5,486 nucleotides of DNA from Candidatus Heimdallarchaeota archaeon (GCA_016839875.1 JAEOTK010000320.1:1-5486); one strand, 5' to 3'. Counted from the stretch's first letter, positions 1-5,486 are shown. Notes: a model not told the origin generated them from the letters alone. Program-made: numbers and translations.

Positions 1-959
1 CATATTTCATTGCAAATCCTTTTCTCCTCCTATTTGGTTCCCCAGCAGGATTAGGAATTCAACTAATAATTCCAGGAATAACAGTTGATTTTAAGATGGC
101 TTTACTTCTAATTATTCCCTTTATCTTTATGATAGTTCCTCATGAAGTCGCTCATGCAGTAATGGCAAAGAGAGAAGGAATAAAGATAAGATCGTCAGGT
201 ATAATTCTTCTTCTGGTTTTTATTGGTGCTTTTGTTGAATTAATGAAAGAAAGCATGGAGGAAGCTACAGAGAAAAAAAGAATTAGAGTCTTAATGAATG
301 GATCAGCAGTAAATTCGATTTTTGGTCTAATCTTCTTAGGACTGTATTTTTTATCTCCACATATTATTTCTATTGGGTATGGAAGCCCAAATGGTGTTTT
401 AATCACAAACGTGTATGAAGATTTTCCTGCTGAAAATGCAGGTATAGTAAATGGAGATGTTATTCAGAGAATTGGAAAATTCAATGAAAGCATGCAGATG
501 GAATATAGTGAGCTGCTTGATGTAAATGATTTTAATTTGTTTATTAGTAGTAGTCTTTCAGCTGATTTGTTTTCTGTGATACTTCTAGATGGAAGGAATA
601 TTTCTATAACACCTACAATAACGGATCCAATTACAAAAACGAATAGTACCACAAAAGTATATCTTGGAATTAGTATCTATAATTACTTACCACCCAAAGC
701 TGACTGGTTAGCTAAACAGTTTCCATACTATTGGGACATCGAAATATTGTATATTGTAAATCTGAGTATTATGGCTGTTTTCATCAATATGCTACCATTG
801 GTTATCACAGATGGGGATAAGATATTACAAGAATATCTAAAAATGAAAGACAAGAATGATCAAAAGCACAGAAGAATCTTAAATATCATAAGATTATTCT
901 GTCTCTTATTGTTAGTTCTAAATCTGGCACTTTCAATGTTTAAATTCAGGTGGTTATAG
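1..959 (+). CDS. Site-2-type (M50) intramembrane metalloprotease with PDZ domain, 5' end outside window
   Basis: Family role: these zinc proteases cut substrates inside the membrane, often to release regulators or clear remnants. The frame is open from position 3, so the ATG at 96 is internal; 318 residues are visible, numbered here from position 3. The stretch before that ATG, including IIPGI, resembles the conserved region just before the active-site helix in archaeal members. HEVAH at 47-51 is the HExxH zinc motif (H47, E48, H51). GAFVEL at 75-80 and NGSAVN at 99-104 match the family's GAFVEP and AGPxAN motifs with substitutions. A PDZ-like domain spans about 126-205. NMLPLVITDG at 262-271 carries the third ligand, D270 (NxxPxxxxDG). 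Four to five membrane segments are visible: about 33-52, 62-77, 99-119, 249-268 and 295-313. All catalytic residues are present, so it is probably active. Its TAG abuts the ATG of the next gene. The substrate cannot be told. Confidence 0.9.
   Translation, partial: YFIANPFLLLFGSPAGLGIQLIIPGITVDFKMALLLIIPFIFMIVPHEVAHAVMAKREGIKIRSSGIILLLVFIGAFVELMKESMEEATEKKRIRVLMNGSAVNSIFGLIFLGLYFLSPHIISIGYGSPNGVLITNVYEDFPAENAGIVNGDVIQRIGKFNESMQMEYSELLDVNDFNLFISSSLSADLFSVILLDGRNISITPTITDPITKTNSTTKVYLGISIYNYLPPKADWLAKQFPYYWDIEILYIVNLSIMAVFINMLPLVITDGDKILQEYLKMKDKNDQKHRRILNIIRLFCLLLLVLNLALSMFKFRWL
948..952 (+). promoter_or_regulatory. Ribosome binding site of the thiolation gene
   Basis: AGGTG lies inside the last codons of the protease gene, with seven bases between it and the ATG at 960. 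It fits the archaeal 16S rRNA 3' end (GGAGGTG pairing) and supports this start. The same motif and spacing recur before the TTG start at 4603. Confidence 0.6.
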
Positions 960-1892
960 ATGAAATGCGTATTCTGCGGAAATGAGGCTGTTTATGTTCG
1001 ACCTTATGATAAAACAGCTTTATGCATTAGGCACCTAAACGAACAATTCCTGAAAAGAACTCAGAAAACTATTACAAGATACAAAATGTTTGGAAGGAAA
1101 GATAGAATAGCGATTGGTGTTTCAGGTGGAAAAGATAGTATTGCTTTGCTGGATGTGCTTAGCAAAATAGAAAAGGATTTTCCAGAGAGTGAAATAGTTG
1201 CAGTTACCATTGATGAAGGAATAGAACATTATAGAGATGAGGGGCTTCACTTTGCAGAAAAACATGTTAAACGATTGGAAATTGAACATCACATATTTTC
1301 ATTCAAAGAGGATTTTGGCTATGATTTGGATGATATTATAACAAAACTAGGAGAAAGAGGAAAAGAGAGGGATTTTGGGGCATGTACTTATTGTGGTATT
1401 CTGCGAAGAAAAATTCTGAACAAAGCTGCAAAAGAAATTGGTGCAGATGTTTTAGTTACAGCTCATAATTTAGAGGATGAAGCAGAAACTATTTTACTTA
1501 ATATTATTAGGGGCGATATTCAAAGGTTGGCAAGATTAGATCCAACTCCCAGAAAAATACATGAAAGGCTTGTTCCTAGAGCAAAACCTTTTCGCACAAC
1601 TCCACAAGCAGAAATAGTAATGTATTGTTTAGTGAATGACCTCGAATATCAGGAAATTCCTTGTCCTTATGCAGTAGAAGCATATAGGGGTGAGGTGAGA
1701 GAGTTTATTTTTAAAACACAAGAGAAACAACCTATGTTGTCTTTCAATATTGTTAGAGGACAAGATAAGCTACTTAATATGATTAAAGAATATAAATCAG
1801 ATAAGGAGCTTAAGAGCTGTGAATCTTGTGGTGAAGCAACAACAGGTAAATTGTGTAAGAGTTGTTGGTTGTTTGAACAGATTGAAGATTGA
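960..1892 (+). CDS. ttuA: tRNA 2-thiolation enzyme, TtuA/Ncs6 (CTU1) family
   Basis: ATP-dependent adenylation and sulfur transfer to a tRNA uridine. In archaea this family makes 2-thiouridine at the wobble position 34 (NcsA/Ncs6 type) or 2-thioribothymidine at 54 (TtuA type), taking sulfur from a ubiquitin-like carrier such as SAMP/TtuB. The 310-residue length is normal. In order: an N-terminal zinc finger (C3, C6, C22, H25), the PP-loop SGGKDS at 55-60, CTYC at 142-145, TAHNLEDEAET at 167-177, C235 in a PCPYA context, and a C-terminal zinc finger (C287, C290, C299, C302). C142, C145 and C235 match in spacing the three cysteines that hold the catalytic [4Fe-4S] cluster in TtuA. The ATG follows the protease stop with no gap and has an AGGTG ribosome site. 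Position 34 versus 54 cannot be decided from sequence; the symbol marks the family only. Confidence 0.92.
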   Translation: MKCVFCGNEAVYVRPYDKTALCIRHLNEQFLKRTQKTITRYKMFGRKDRIAIGVSGGKDSIALLDVLSKIEKDFPESEIVAVTIDEGIEHYRDEGLHFAEKHVKRLEIEHHIFSFKEDFGYDLDDIITKLGERGKERDFGACTYCGILRRKILNKAAKEIGADVLVTAHNLEDEAETILLNIIRGDIQRLARLDPTPRKIHERLVPRAKPFRTTPQAEIVMYCLVNDLEYQEIPCPYAVEAYRGEVREFIFKTQEKQPMLSFNIVRGQDKLLNMIKEYKSDKELKSCESCGEATTGKLCKSCWLFEQIED

Positions 1893-1932
1893 ACTATTTT
1901 AAGAAATCCTCTTTACACAAAGACCAAAATAA

Positions 1933-1940
1933 TTTTTAAT
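1933..1940 (+). promoter_or_regulatory. Putative TATA box for rubrerythrin
   Basis: TTTTTAAT preceded by an A-rich stretch lies in the 106-base gap between the thiolation gene and rubrerythrin. It would put the transcript start near 1963, giving a leader of about 35 bases that contains the ribosome binding site. This is inferred from composition and spacing only; another AT-rich stretch at 1967-1980 lies too close to the ribosome site to serve as TATA box. Confidence 0.4.
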
Positions 1941-1981
1941 TCATTATCTTACCGAAACCCGACCATATTTCTAATTAAATA

Positions 1982-1987
1982 GAGGAG
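1982..1987 (+). promoter_or_regulatory. Ribosome binding site of rubrerythrin
   Basis: GAGGAG, 11 bases before the ATG at 1999. When aligned to the anti-Shine-Dalgarno sequence, its register to the start codon nearly equals that of the AGGTG sites at 948 and 4591. Confidence 0.65.
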
Positions 1988-1998
1988 AGTCAAATAAA

Positions 1999-2583
1999 AT
2001 GAGTGAAACACTAAAAAATCTCACAAAAGCATTCATTGGTGAAAGTCAAGCAAGAAACCGTTATACCATGTACTCTAAAGCTGCTAAAAAGGAAGGTTAT
2101 GAGCAAATTGCAGATATCTTTCTAGTTACAGCAGATAATGAAAGAGAACATGCTAAATGGAATTTTCGAATGATTCAGCAAGTTAAAAAGAAACTAAAGA
2201 TTCATGATGAAGAAATCAAGGTTGAAGCAGAAGCACCTTTAGTTTTAGATAACACTATTGCTAATCTCAAAGCAGCTATAGCTGGTGAAAATTATGAACA
2301 TACTATTATGTATCCTGAATTTGCAGATGTTGCAGATAAAGAAGGATTTCCTAAAATTGCTGATCGTCTTCGTGCAATAGGCAAAGCAGAAGTTCATCAT
2401 GAAGAGAGATACTTGAAACTTCTTGAACAAGTTGAAGCAAAAACAGTCTTCAAGAAGAAAGAAAAAGTGAAATGGGTTTGCAGAAAATGTGGTTATGTTC
2501 ATGAAGGTGAAGAACCCCCTCACACATGCCCTTGCTGCAGTCATCCAAGCAACTATTTCGAACTACTATGTGAAACCTACTAA
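1999..2583 (+). CDS. rbr: Rubrerythrin (ferritin-like di-iron domain plus C-terminal rubredoxin)
   Basis: Cytoplasmic peroxidase that reduces hydrogen peroxide to water in anaerobes and microaerophiles, taking electrons from rubredoxin or NAD(P)H-linked reductases. The 194-residue length is typical. The four-helix di-iron domain covers about 1-145. Likely iron ligands by family pattern are E15 (GESQARNRY), E48 and H51 (NEREH), E97 and E100 (GENYEH), E131 and H134 (AEVHHEERY). A short lysine-rich linker at about 150-158 leads to the rubredoxin domain at 158-194, with iron cysteines C161, C164, C177 and C180. The second knuckle reads CPCCS where CPxCG is usual: an extra cysteine at C179 and serine for glycine. 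The start is fixed by GAGGAG at 1982. It appears to be a single-gene unit with its own promoter and a T-rich end, convergent with the SRP RNA gene. Confidence 0.95.
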   Translation: MSETLKNLTKAFIGESQARNRYTMYSKAAKKEGYEQIADIFLVTADNEREHAKWNFRMIQQVKKKLKIHDEEIKVEAEAPLVLDNTIANLKAAIAGENYEHTIMYPEFADVADKEGFPKIADRLRAIGKAEVHHEERYLKLLEQVEAKTVFKKKEKVKWVCRKCGYVHEGEEPPHTCPCCSHPSNYFELLCETY

Positions 2584-2602
2584 ATGTAGGATTTCCAACT
2601 TC

Positions 2603-2614
2603 TTTTTTTGTTTT
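2603..2614 (+). terminator. T-tract terminator after rubrerythrin
   Basis: Seven T, one G, then four T begin 19 bases after the rubrerythrin stop, with no preceding GC-rich hairpin. This is the usual form of an archaeal intrinsic terminator. Confidence 0.55.
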
Positions 2615-2632
2615 ATAATTAACTATTTTATG

Positions 2633-2644
2633 CAAAATAAAAGG
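2633..2644 (-). terminator. T-tract terminator of the SRP RNA
   Basis: Read on the minus strand, CCTTTTATTTTGC follows the helix 1 end of the SRP RNA within about six bases. This U-rich tract is the likely 3' end signal. It lies tail to tail with the rubrerythrin terminator. Confidence 0.5.
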
Positions 2645-2649
2645 TAGAC

Positions 2650-2980
2650 AACTGAGCCGAACATAGCGACCTGAAGTTTGACATCAGATCAGAAGCCGTT
2701 TCATGTCTATAAACTCCACGCCGATTACCATAAGCATCACATATCGATCTTAGAGCTGCTCACTTCCGTGCCTGACCCATTTTGACCCTATCCTTTCTAA
2801 CGATTTCCTCTGAAACCGCCTCCAGAATATACAATCCTATGGGTCGACGCTTCGACGTTATCCAGACAAGGCGTATCAACTTCAATGAAGCCTCAGCATC
2901 AGCATTCACCCCAGCATATAGAGCGCTTCTGGTACAAGGACGCCCTAGGTCCCCGGCTAGCCGTTGCTATCGGCTCAGTT
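2650..2980 (-). ncRNA. ffs: Archaeal signal recognition particle RNA (7S / SRP RNA)
   Basis: RNA core of the particle that, with SRP19 and SRP54, brings ribosomes making membrane and secreted proteins to the translocon. About 331 nt, within the normal archaeal size. On the minus strand: helix 1 closes the molecule, AACUGAGCCG at the 5' end pairing perfectly over 10 bp with CGGCUCAGUU at the 3' end, then AUAGC with GCUAU across a three-base bulge. The 5' domain has GGCUAGCCGGGG, GCGUCCUUGUACC and AUAUGCUGGGG, close to the helix 2/3/4 segment of archaeal SRP RNAs. The SRP54-binding helix 8 lies at 2753-2778, with GGGUCAGG, a GGAA tetraloop (2764-2767) closed by CAC/GUG, and GAGCAGC: the near-universal signature. 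A small hairpin with GAAG in its loop at 2847-2858 fits helix 6, the SRP19 site. GC content is much higher than in the surroundings. Exact ends may shift by a few bases. Confidence 0.95.
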
Positions 2981-3008
2981 TCTAGTAATAGCAAGAAGAA
3001 CCAAGACT

Positions 3009-3017
3009 ATTTTAAAC
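3009..3017 (-). promoter_or_regulatory. Putative TATA box of the SRP RNA gene
   Basis: TTTAAAATA on the minus strand is centred about 33 bases before the first base of helix 1 and about 27 before position 2986. The transcript would then start a few bases before helix 1, as expected for archaeal SRP genes. Confidence 0.55.
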
Positions 3018-3046
3018 GTTGCTATTTTTGGTCAAAACATAGAGTG

Positions 3047-3054
3047 TATAATTA
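3047..3054 (+). promoter_or_regulatory. Putative TATA box for the hydrogenase maturation protease gene
   Basis: TATAATTA after the purine-rich AGAGTG predicts a transcript start near 3077, about 30 bases before the ATG at 3107. The leader shows no clear Shine-Dalgarno site. A weaker box, TTTATGAA at 3077-3084, would instead give a leaderless transcript beginning at the ATG. The two cannot be separated from sequence. Confidence 0.4.
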
Positions 3055-3106
3055 TCTAAGATAACCAAAAGAAGATTTATGAACATCTTTCATATCATCA
3101 TTTTAG

Positions 3107-3649
3107 ATGTCTAACACAGAATCTGAAGATCAATTTACAGAAGAATTCATTAGTATTATAGATAATTTTCTGATAAGTGGTGATAAATTCGTTATTCTTG
3201 GAATAGGGAACGAGGATAATGGTGACGATGCAGTGGGTCTACATGTTTTAACTCAACTGCAAAAAGAGAGTTTACCTAGTTGGGTGACACTCTTCTATTG
3301 TGAAAGGGTTCCAGAACATTTTCTAGGAAAAATAAGTAACATCGAGCCAAATAGGATAATGGTATTAGATGCAGCAGACATGAAAGAAATACCAGGAGCA
3401 ATTGCCATTTTTCCAAAGGAAGCAGTTTCAAGTGGTTTTCATCTTTCAACGCACACATTATCTCTAACAATGTTAGAGGAATTTCTAAAACCAATCGTTC
3501 CCGATTTAGTCATAGCATATGTTGGAATTCAACCTAAACTAATGTACTTTGATACTCCTCTTTCAGAAGAGTGCAAAGCTGCTGCAGAAGAATTTGCTGA
3601 ATTGTTGATTGAGAGGATAAAACTTGCAGATAAGGAGAAATCAAATTAG
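3107..3649 (+). CDS. [NiFe]-hydrogenase maturation endopeptidase (peptidase family M52, HycI/HyaD-like)
   Basis: Removes the C-terminal extension of a [NiFe]-hydrogenase large subunit after nickel insertion, the last maturation step, in the cytoplasm. LGIGNEDNGDDAVG at 31-44 is the family's N-terminal signature; VLDAAD at 86-91 and STHTLSL at 114-120 are the other two conserved blocks. By comparison with HycI and HybD, the nickel-sensing ligands are D41, D88 and H116, all present. The 180 residues are slightly longer than the usual 150-165 because about 25 acidic residues precede the first strand. An in-frame TAG sits directly before the ATG, so the gene cannot start earlier; a later start is possible. 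No hydrogenase subunit or Hyp gene lies in the window, so its target must be encoded elsewhere. It is divergent from the SRP RNA gene and stands 65 bases before the surface protein gene. Confidence 0.9.
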   Translation: MSNTESEDQFTEEFISIIDNFLISGDKFVILGIGNEDNGDDAVGLHVLTQLQKESLPSWVTLFYCERVPEHFLGKISNIEPNRIMVLDAADMKEIPGAIAIFPKEAVSSGFHLSTHTLSLTMLEEFLKPIVPDLVIAYVGIQPKLMYFDTPLSEECKAAAEEFAELLIERIKLADKEKSN

Positions 3650-3650
3650 A

Positions 3651-3666
3651 TTTAACTTTCTCTTCT
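3651..3666 (+). terminator. Pyrimidine-rich tract after the hydrogenase protease gene
   Basis: TTTAACTTTCTCTTCT begins two bases after the TAG stop and could end transcription before the leaderless-type promoter of the next gene. It is interrupted by C and A, so the call is weak. Confidence 0.3.
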
Positions 3667-3684
3667 AGTTGCAGTATAAGTTAG

Positions 3685-3693
3685 GTTTTTAAC
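3685..3693 (+). promoter_or_regulatory. TATA box, leaderless promoter of the surface protein gene
   Basis: GTTTTTAAC is centred 26 bases before the ATG at 3715, so transcription should start at or within a few bases of the start codon. The bases before the ATG (ATACTATATTATATT) contain no Shine-Dalgarno site, which agrees with leaderless translation. Confidence 0.5.
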
Positions 3694-3714
3694 AAAAAAA
3701 TACTATATTATATT

Positions 3715-4479
3715 ATGAAAAAACAAAGTATTGTCATCTTTATGTTTATCGCAACTCTATTCTTTGTTGCTACATCTAATACTGAGATAACATACGCGGG
3801 ATGGGAAACAGATCCAGTAGGTGATGCTTCTAGCCCATATCTGGACATAACAAATATGACCATTTCTAAATCAGTATTAGAATTAACTTTAGCTGAGAAT
3901 CCCTATTACAATGATAGTGGTGTAAACTCATGGAGATTCTATAATATCTGGATTGATACAAGTATGGAAGATACAAGTCCTGATACTGAAACTTGGAGTA
4001 CTGATGTGTATGAGTATGTTGCACATTTTGATTGTCGCTGGGTTGGCGATCAATGGATAAACAATTCATACATTAACGCTTTTCGTTATTATCGTACCTC
4101 AGACGGTAGTACAAAAGTTGAAGGTTCTTTTTGGTGGGATGGAAATAATTGGGTAGGAGCGGATCCTGATTTAGATGTTGCAGTGATTTCAGGGAATGAT
4201 ATTTCATTTGATATTGATGGAGCAATCCATAGAAGAAGTCCTTTAGGAACTGGTGATGTTGTTCAGGGCGTGGCAAATACTTCTAATTTTACAATTGTTG
4301 ACATAGCTCCAAACAGTGGATGGGTTGATGAATTTGATAACTTGTGTGTAGAACCCGGTAATGGTGAAGAAGAACCAGAGCCTACTGCGACACCTTTCTC
4401 AAGTATAGGAATCATATTGAGTCTGATATTCTTAGGATTTATTGGCTCAAGTGCGATGCTCTCTCGAAGAAGAAAATAA
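3715..4479 (+). CDS. Secreted surface protein with C-terminal CTERM-like membrane/sorting tail
   Basis: Function unknown; the layout is clear. A Sec signal peptide covers about 1-28 (MKKQ, hydrophobic 5-20, possible cleavage after TYA). The extracellular part at about 29-212 opens with DPVGDASSPYLDIT, a D-x-x-GD...DI pattern seen at the start of DOMON/CBM9-like beta-sandwich domains in archaeal surface proteins; that assignment is tentative. It is rich in W, Y, D and N, lacks lysine-rich stretches, and holds five N-glycosylation sequons (N47, N66, N116, N188, N191). Two cysteines (C107, C211) might form a disulfide. A Glu/Pro/Thr spacer at 213-227 precedes a hydrophobic segment at about 228-250 and the final RRRK, as in archaeal CTERM tails processed by archaeosortase-like enzymes, although no PGF or PEF motif is present. 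A plain C-terminal anchor is equally possible. It may be a binding or S-layer-associated protein. It appears to be transcribed alone and leaderless. Confidence 0.75.
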   Translation: MKKQSIVIFMFIATLFFVATSNTEITYAGWETDPVGDASSPYLDITNMTISKSVLELTLAENPYYNDSGVNSWRFYNIWIDTSMEDTSPDTETWSTDVYEYVAHFDCRWVGDQWINNSYINAFRYYRTSDGSTKVEGSFWWDGNNWVGADPDLDVAVISGNDISFDIDGAIHRRSPLGTGDVVQGVANTSNFTIVDIAPNSGWVDEFDNLCVEPGNGEEEPEPTATPFSSIGIILSLIFLGFIGSSAMLSRRRK

Positions 4480-4497
4480 GAATTTAAAATAGATCAT

Positions 4498-4519
4498 CTT
4501 ATTTTCATATTTTTCTTTT
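4498..4519 (+). terminator. T-rich terminator after the surface protein gene
   Basis: A run made mostly of T (CTTATTTTCATATTTTTCTTTTA region) starts about 19 bases after the TAA stop, with no hairpin before it, like the tract after rubrerythrin. Confidence 0.5.
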
Positions 4520-4550
4520 ATTAGATTTATTTCAATAAGACATATAACTG

Positions 4551-4557
4551 TTTAAAG
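4551..4557 (+). promoter_or_regulatory. Putative TATA box for the cysteine-motif gene
   Basis: TTTAAAG is centred about 49 bases before the TTG start and would place the transcript start near 4580, leaving a short leader with the AGGTG ribosome site. AT-rich alternatives lie nearby, so confidence is low. Confidence 0.3.
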
Positions 4558-4590
4558 AAATCAGTTTCTAAAATAGTAGTTACTTCACGC

Positions 4591-4595
4591 AGGTG
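4591..4595 (+). promoter_or_regulatory. Ribosome binding site that fixes a TTG start
   Basis: AGGTG with seven bases between it and the TTG at 4603 has the same motif and spacing as the site before the ATG at 960. The first in-frame ATG, at 4630, has no such motif at a workable distance. This favours TTG as the real start. Confidence 0.6.
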
Positions 4596-4602
4596 TAATA
4601 TT

Positions 4603-5486
4603 TTGAATCAAAAAGCTTTTGAGAAATACATGCTGGAAAATAATGTTCAACAGGAACAAGTATCAGAATTCATAGTCAGACTTCTGGAATTCCTTGAATT
4701 TCTAAAGAAAGAAGGAATTGACATGGATTCTATTCCTGAAGGAAAAATAATGCAATATACAGAGATTTTAGCAAATGGGAAAGAAGAGACAATTCTTGAC
4801 CTTCTAAGAGCTGTAATTAATTATGCAAATTTCACGAAAAAGTATGATTATATCATCGAGGTTATCGATATAGTTGAAGGGTATAACGCAATGGATAATC
4901 TTCATACTAGAATCGCAGAGCATTTTAACGAGGAAACCAGGGATGAGATTTTCAAAGATCTCACAATTCCTGCTTTGGGTATTCATCCTGATAAGAAACC
5001 AGATTTTACAAAAGAAATAATGAAACGGATGGAAGAAAGAATTGGTGAAGAAAAAACAATAGAAATTCTTTCACCATGTTTGCATGGTCGTCCTGTTGAA
5101 CCAATCAAAAGAGATAGAGAAGATTTTCTGAAATTAAAGAATATTGATAAATTTCTAGAACTGAAAAAAAAGGAATTTATTGAGAGATTGCAGAAACATC
5201 GAGATGAGGGGACTCTTGAATATGCACAATATGTAGATGACAAAGTAGTAGAGTACGTGAAGAATTCAAGAACAATTACACCGGGTGTTAGAGAAGGCGA
5301 CAAAATTATTGTTACCAAAATTCCTTACCAAATGCAGAAATTCCTAAGTAGTGAGGATGAGAAGATGAAAAGATACTATTCATGTTATTGTGCTTGGGTA
5401 CGAGGAGCTATCAAGAAAGGGGAAGAAAAAGATATCTCAAAGAATTTCTGTAATTGTAGTGCAGGATTTTTCAAACAATACTGGGA
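4603..5486 (+). CDS. Uncharacterised protein with paired CxC motifs, 3' end outside window
   Basis: The frame runs from an in-frame TAG at 4522 to the window edge; from the TTG at 4603 there are 294 complete codons and no stop. The TTG start rests on the AGGTG site; the alternative is ATG 4630. Residues 1-115 are helical and charged. The middle holds PCLHG at 158-162 (C159), then a Lys/Glu-rich helical stretch at about 170-220. Near the end of the visible part are CYCAWVR at 261-267 and FCNCSAGFFKQYW at 282-294, giving C261, C263, C283 and C285. Paired CxC motifs followed by a CSAGxxK block recall a family of uncharacterised bacterial and archaeal proteins (possibly the DUF6144 type); this is from memory and unverified. 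The cysteines could bind metal or act in redox chemistry. No signal peptide or membrane segment is seen, so it is probably cytoplasmic. Its codon use resembles the neighbours. Confidence 0.8.
   Translation, partial: MNQKAFEKYMLENNVQQEQVSEFIVRLLEFLEFLKKEGIDMDSIPEGKIMQYTEILANGKEETILDLLRAVINYANFTKKYDYIIEVIDIVEGYNAMDNLHTRIAEHFNEETRDEIFKDLTIPALGIHPDKKPDFTKEIMKRMEERIGEEKTIEILSPCLHGRPVEPIKRDREDFLKLKNIDKFLELKKKEFIERLQKHRDEGTLEYAQYVDDKVVEYVKNSRTITPGVREGDKIIVTKIPYQMQKFLSSEDEKMKRYYSCYCAWVRGAIKKGEEKDISKNFCNCSAGFFKQYW

Noticed and set aside
2245..2635. Minus-strand frames of 99 and 61 codons over rubrerythrin
   Set aside because: They mirror a certain rubrerythrin gene and have Phe/Cys-rich translations typical of antisense shadows.
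2650..2980. Reading the 2650-2667 / 2966-2980 inverted repeat as ends of a mobile element
   Set aside because: The repeat is the closing helix 1 of the SRP RNA; no transposase or target duplication accompanies it.
2782..2985. 67-codon open frame on the plus strand
   Set aside because: It lies wholly antisense to the SRP RNA, has no ribosome site and shows composition set by RNA structure, not coding.
3866..4276. Minus-strand frames of 67 codons each over the surface protein gene
   Set aside because: They are His/Gln/Tyr-rich antisense shadows of a well-structured secreted protein gene, with no start signals.
4804..5318. Two minus-strand open frames (60 and 111 codons)
   Set aside because: Both are antisense to the long plus-strand frame from 4603, which has a ribosome site, conserved-looking motifs and codon use like its neighbours. 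The minus-strand translations look like low-complexity shadow sequence.
1..5486. CRISPR array, tRNA, integrase, toxin-antitoxin or defence system
   Set aside because: No regularly spaced repeats, tRNA cloverleaf, recombinase or small paired genes could be found on either strand by eye.

Overview
The window looks like chromosomal DNA of an AT-rich, probably mesophilic and anaerobic archaeon. The strongest support is a complete archaeal-type signal recognition particle (SRP) RNA gene on the minus strand at about 2650-2980. Other archaeal signs are TATA-like boxes 25-30 bases before transcript starts, one gene that appears leaderless, Shine-Dalgarno sites of the AGGTG/GGAG type, T-rich tracts after genes instead of hairpin terminators, and a surface protein ending in a hydrophobic segment plus RRRK like archaeal CTERM sorting tails. 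An Asgard or euryarchaeal origin is possible, but the sequence alone does not settle it.

Layout. (1) 1-959 (+): the 3' part of a site-2-type M50 intramembrane metalloprotease with a PDZ domain, cut by the left edge. (2) 960-1892 (+): a TtuA/Ncs6-type tRNA 2-thiolation enzyme whose ATG directly follows the protease stop codon, so the two are almost certainly co-transcribed. (3) 1999-2583 (+): rubrerythrin, with its own promoter-like sequence and ribosome binding site. (4) 2650-2980 (-): SRP RNA, convergent with rubrerythrin and divergent from the next gene. (5) 3107-3649 (+): an M52 [NiFe]-hydrogenase maturation endopeptidase. (6) 3715-4479 (+): a secreted, C-terminally anchored surface protein. 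(7) 4603-5486 (+): a cysteine-motif protein of uncertain function, starting at TTG and cut by the right edge.

The genes do not form one obvious system. Rubrerythrin (peroxide removal), the hydrogenase maturation protease and the probable Fe-S-dependent thiolase fit anaerobic, metal-rich metabolism. The SRP RNA, membrane protease and surface protein concern the membrane and secretion. I see no mobile element, CRISPR array, tRNA or defence locus. The most useful points are the SRP RNA in what could pass for an empty or miscalled coding stretch, and the two edge genes, whose true extents go beyond or start before the nearest ATG.
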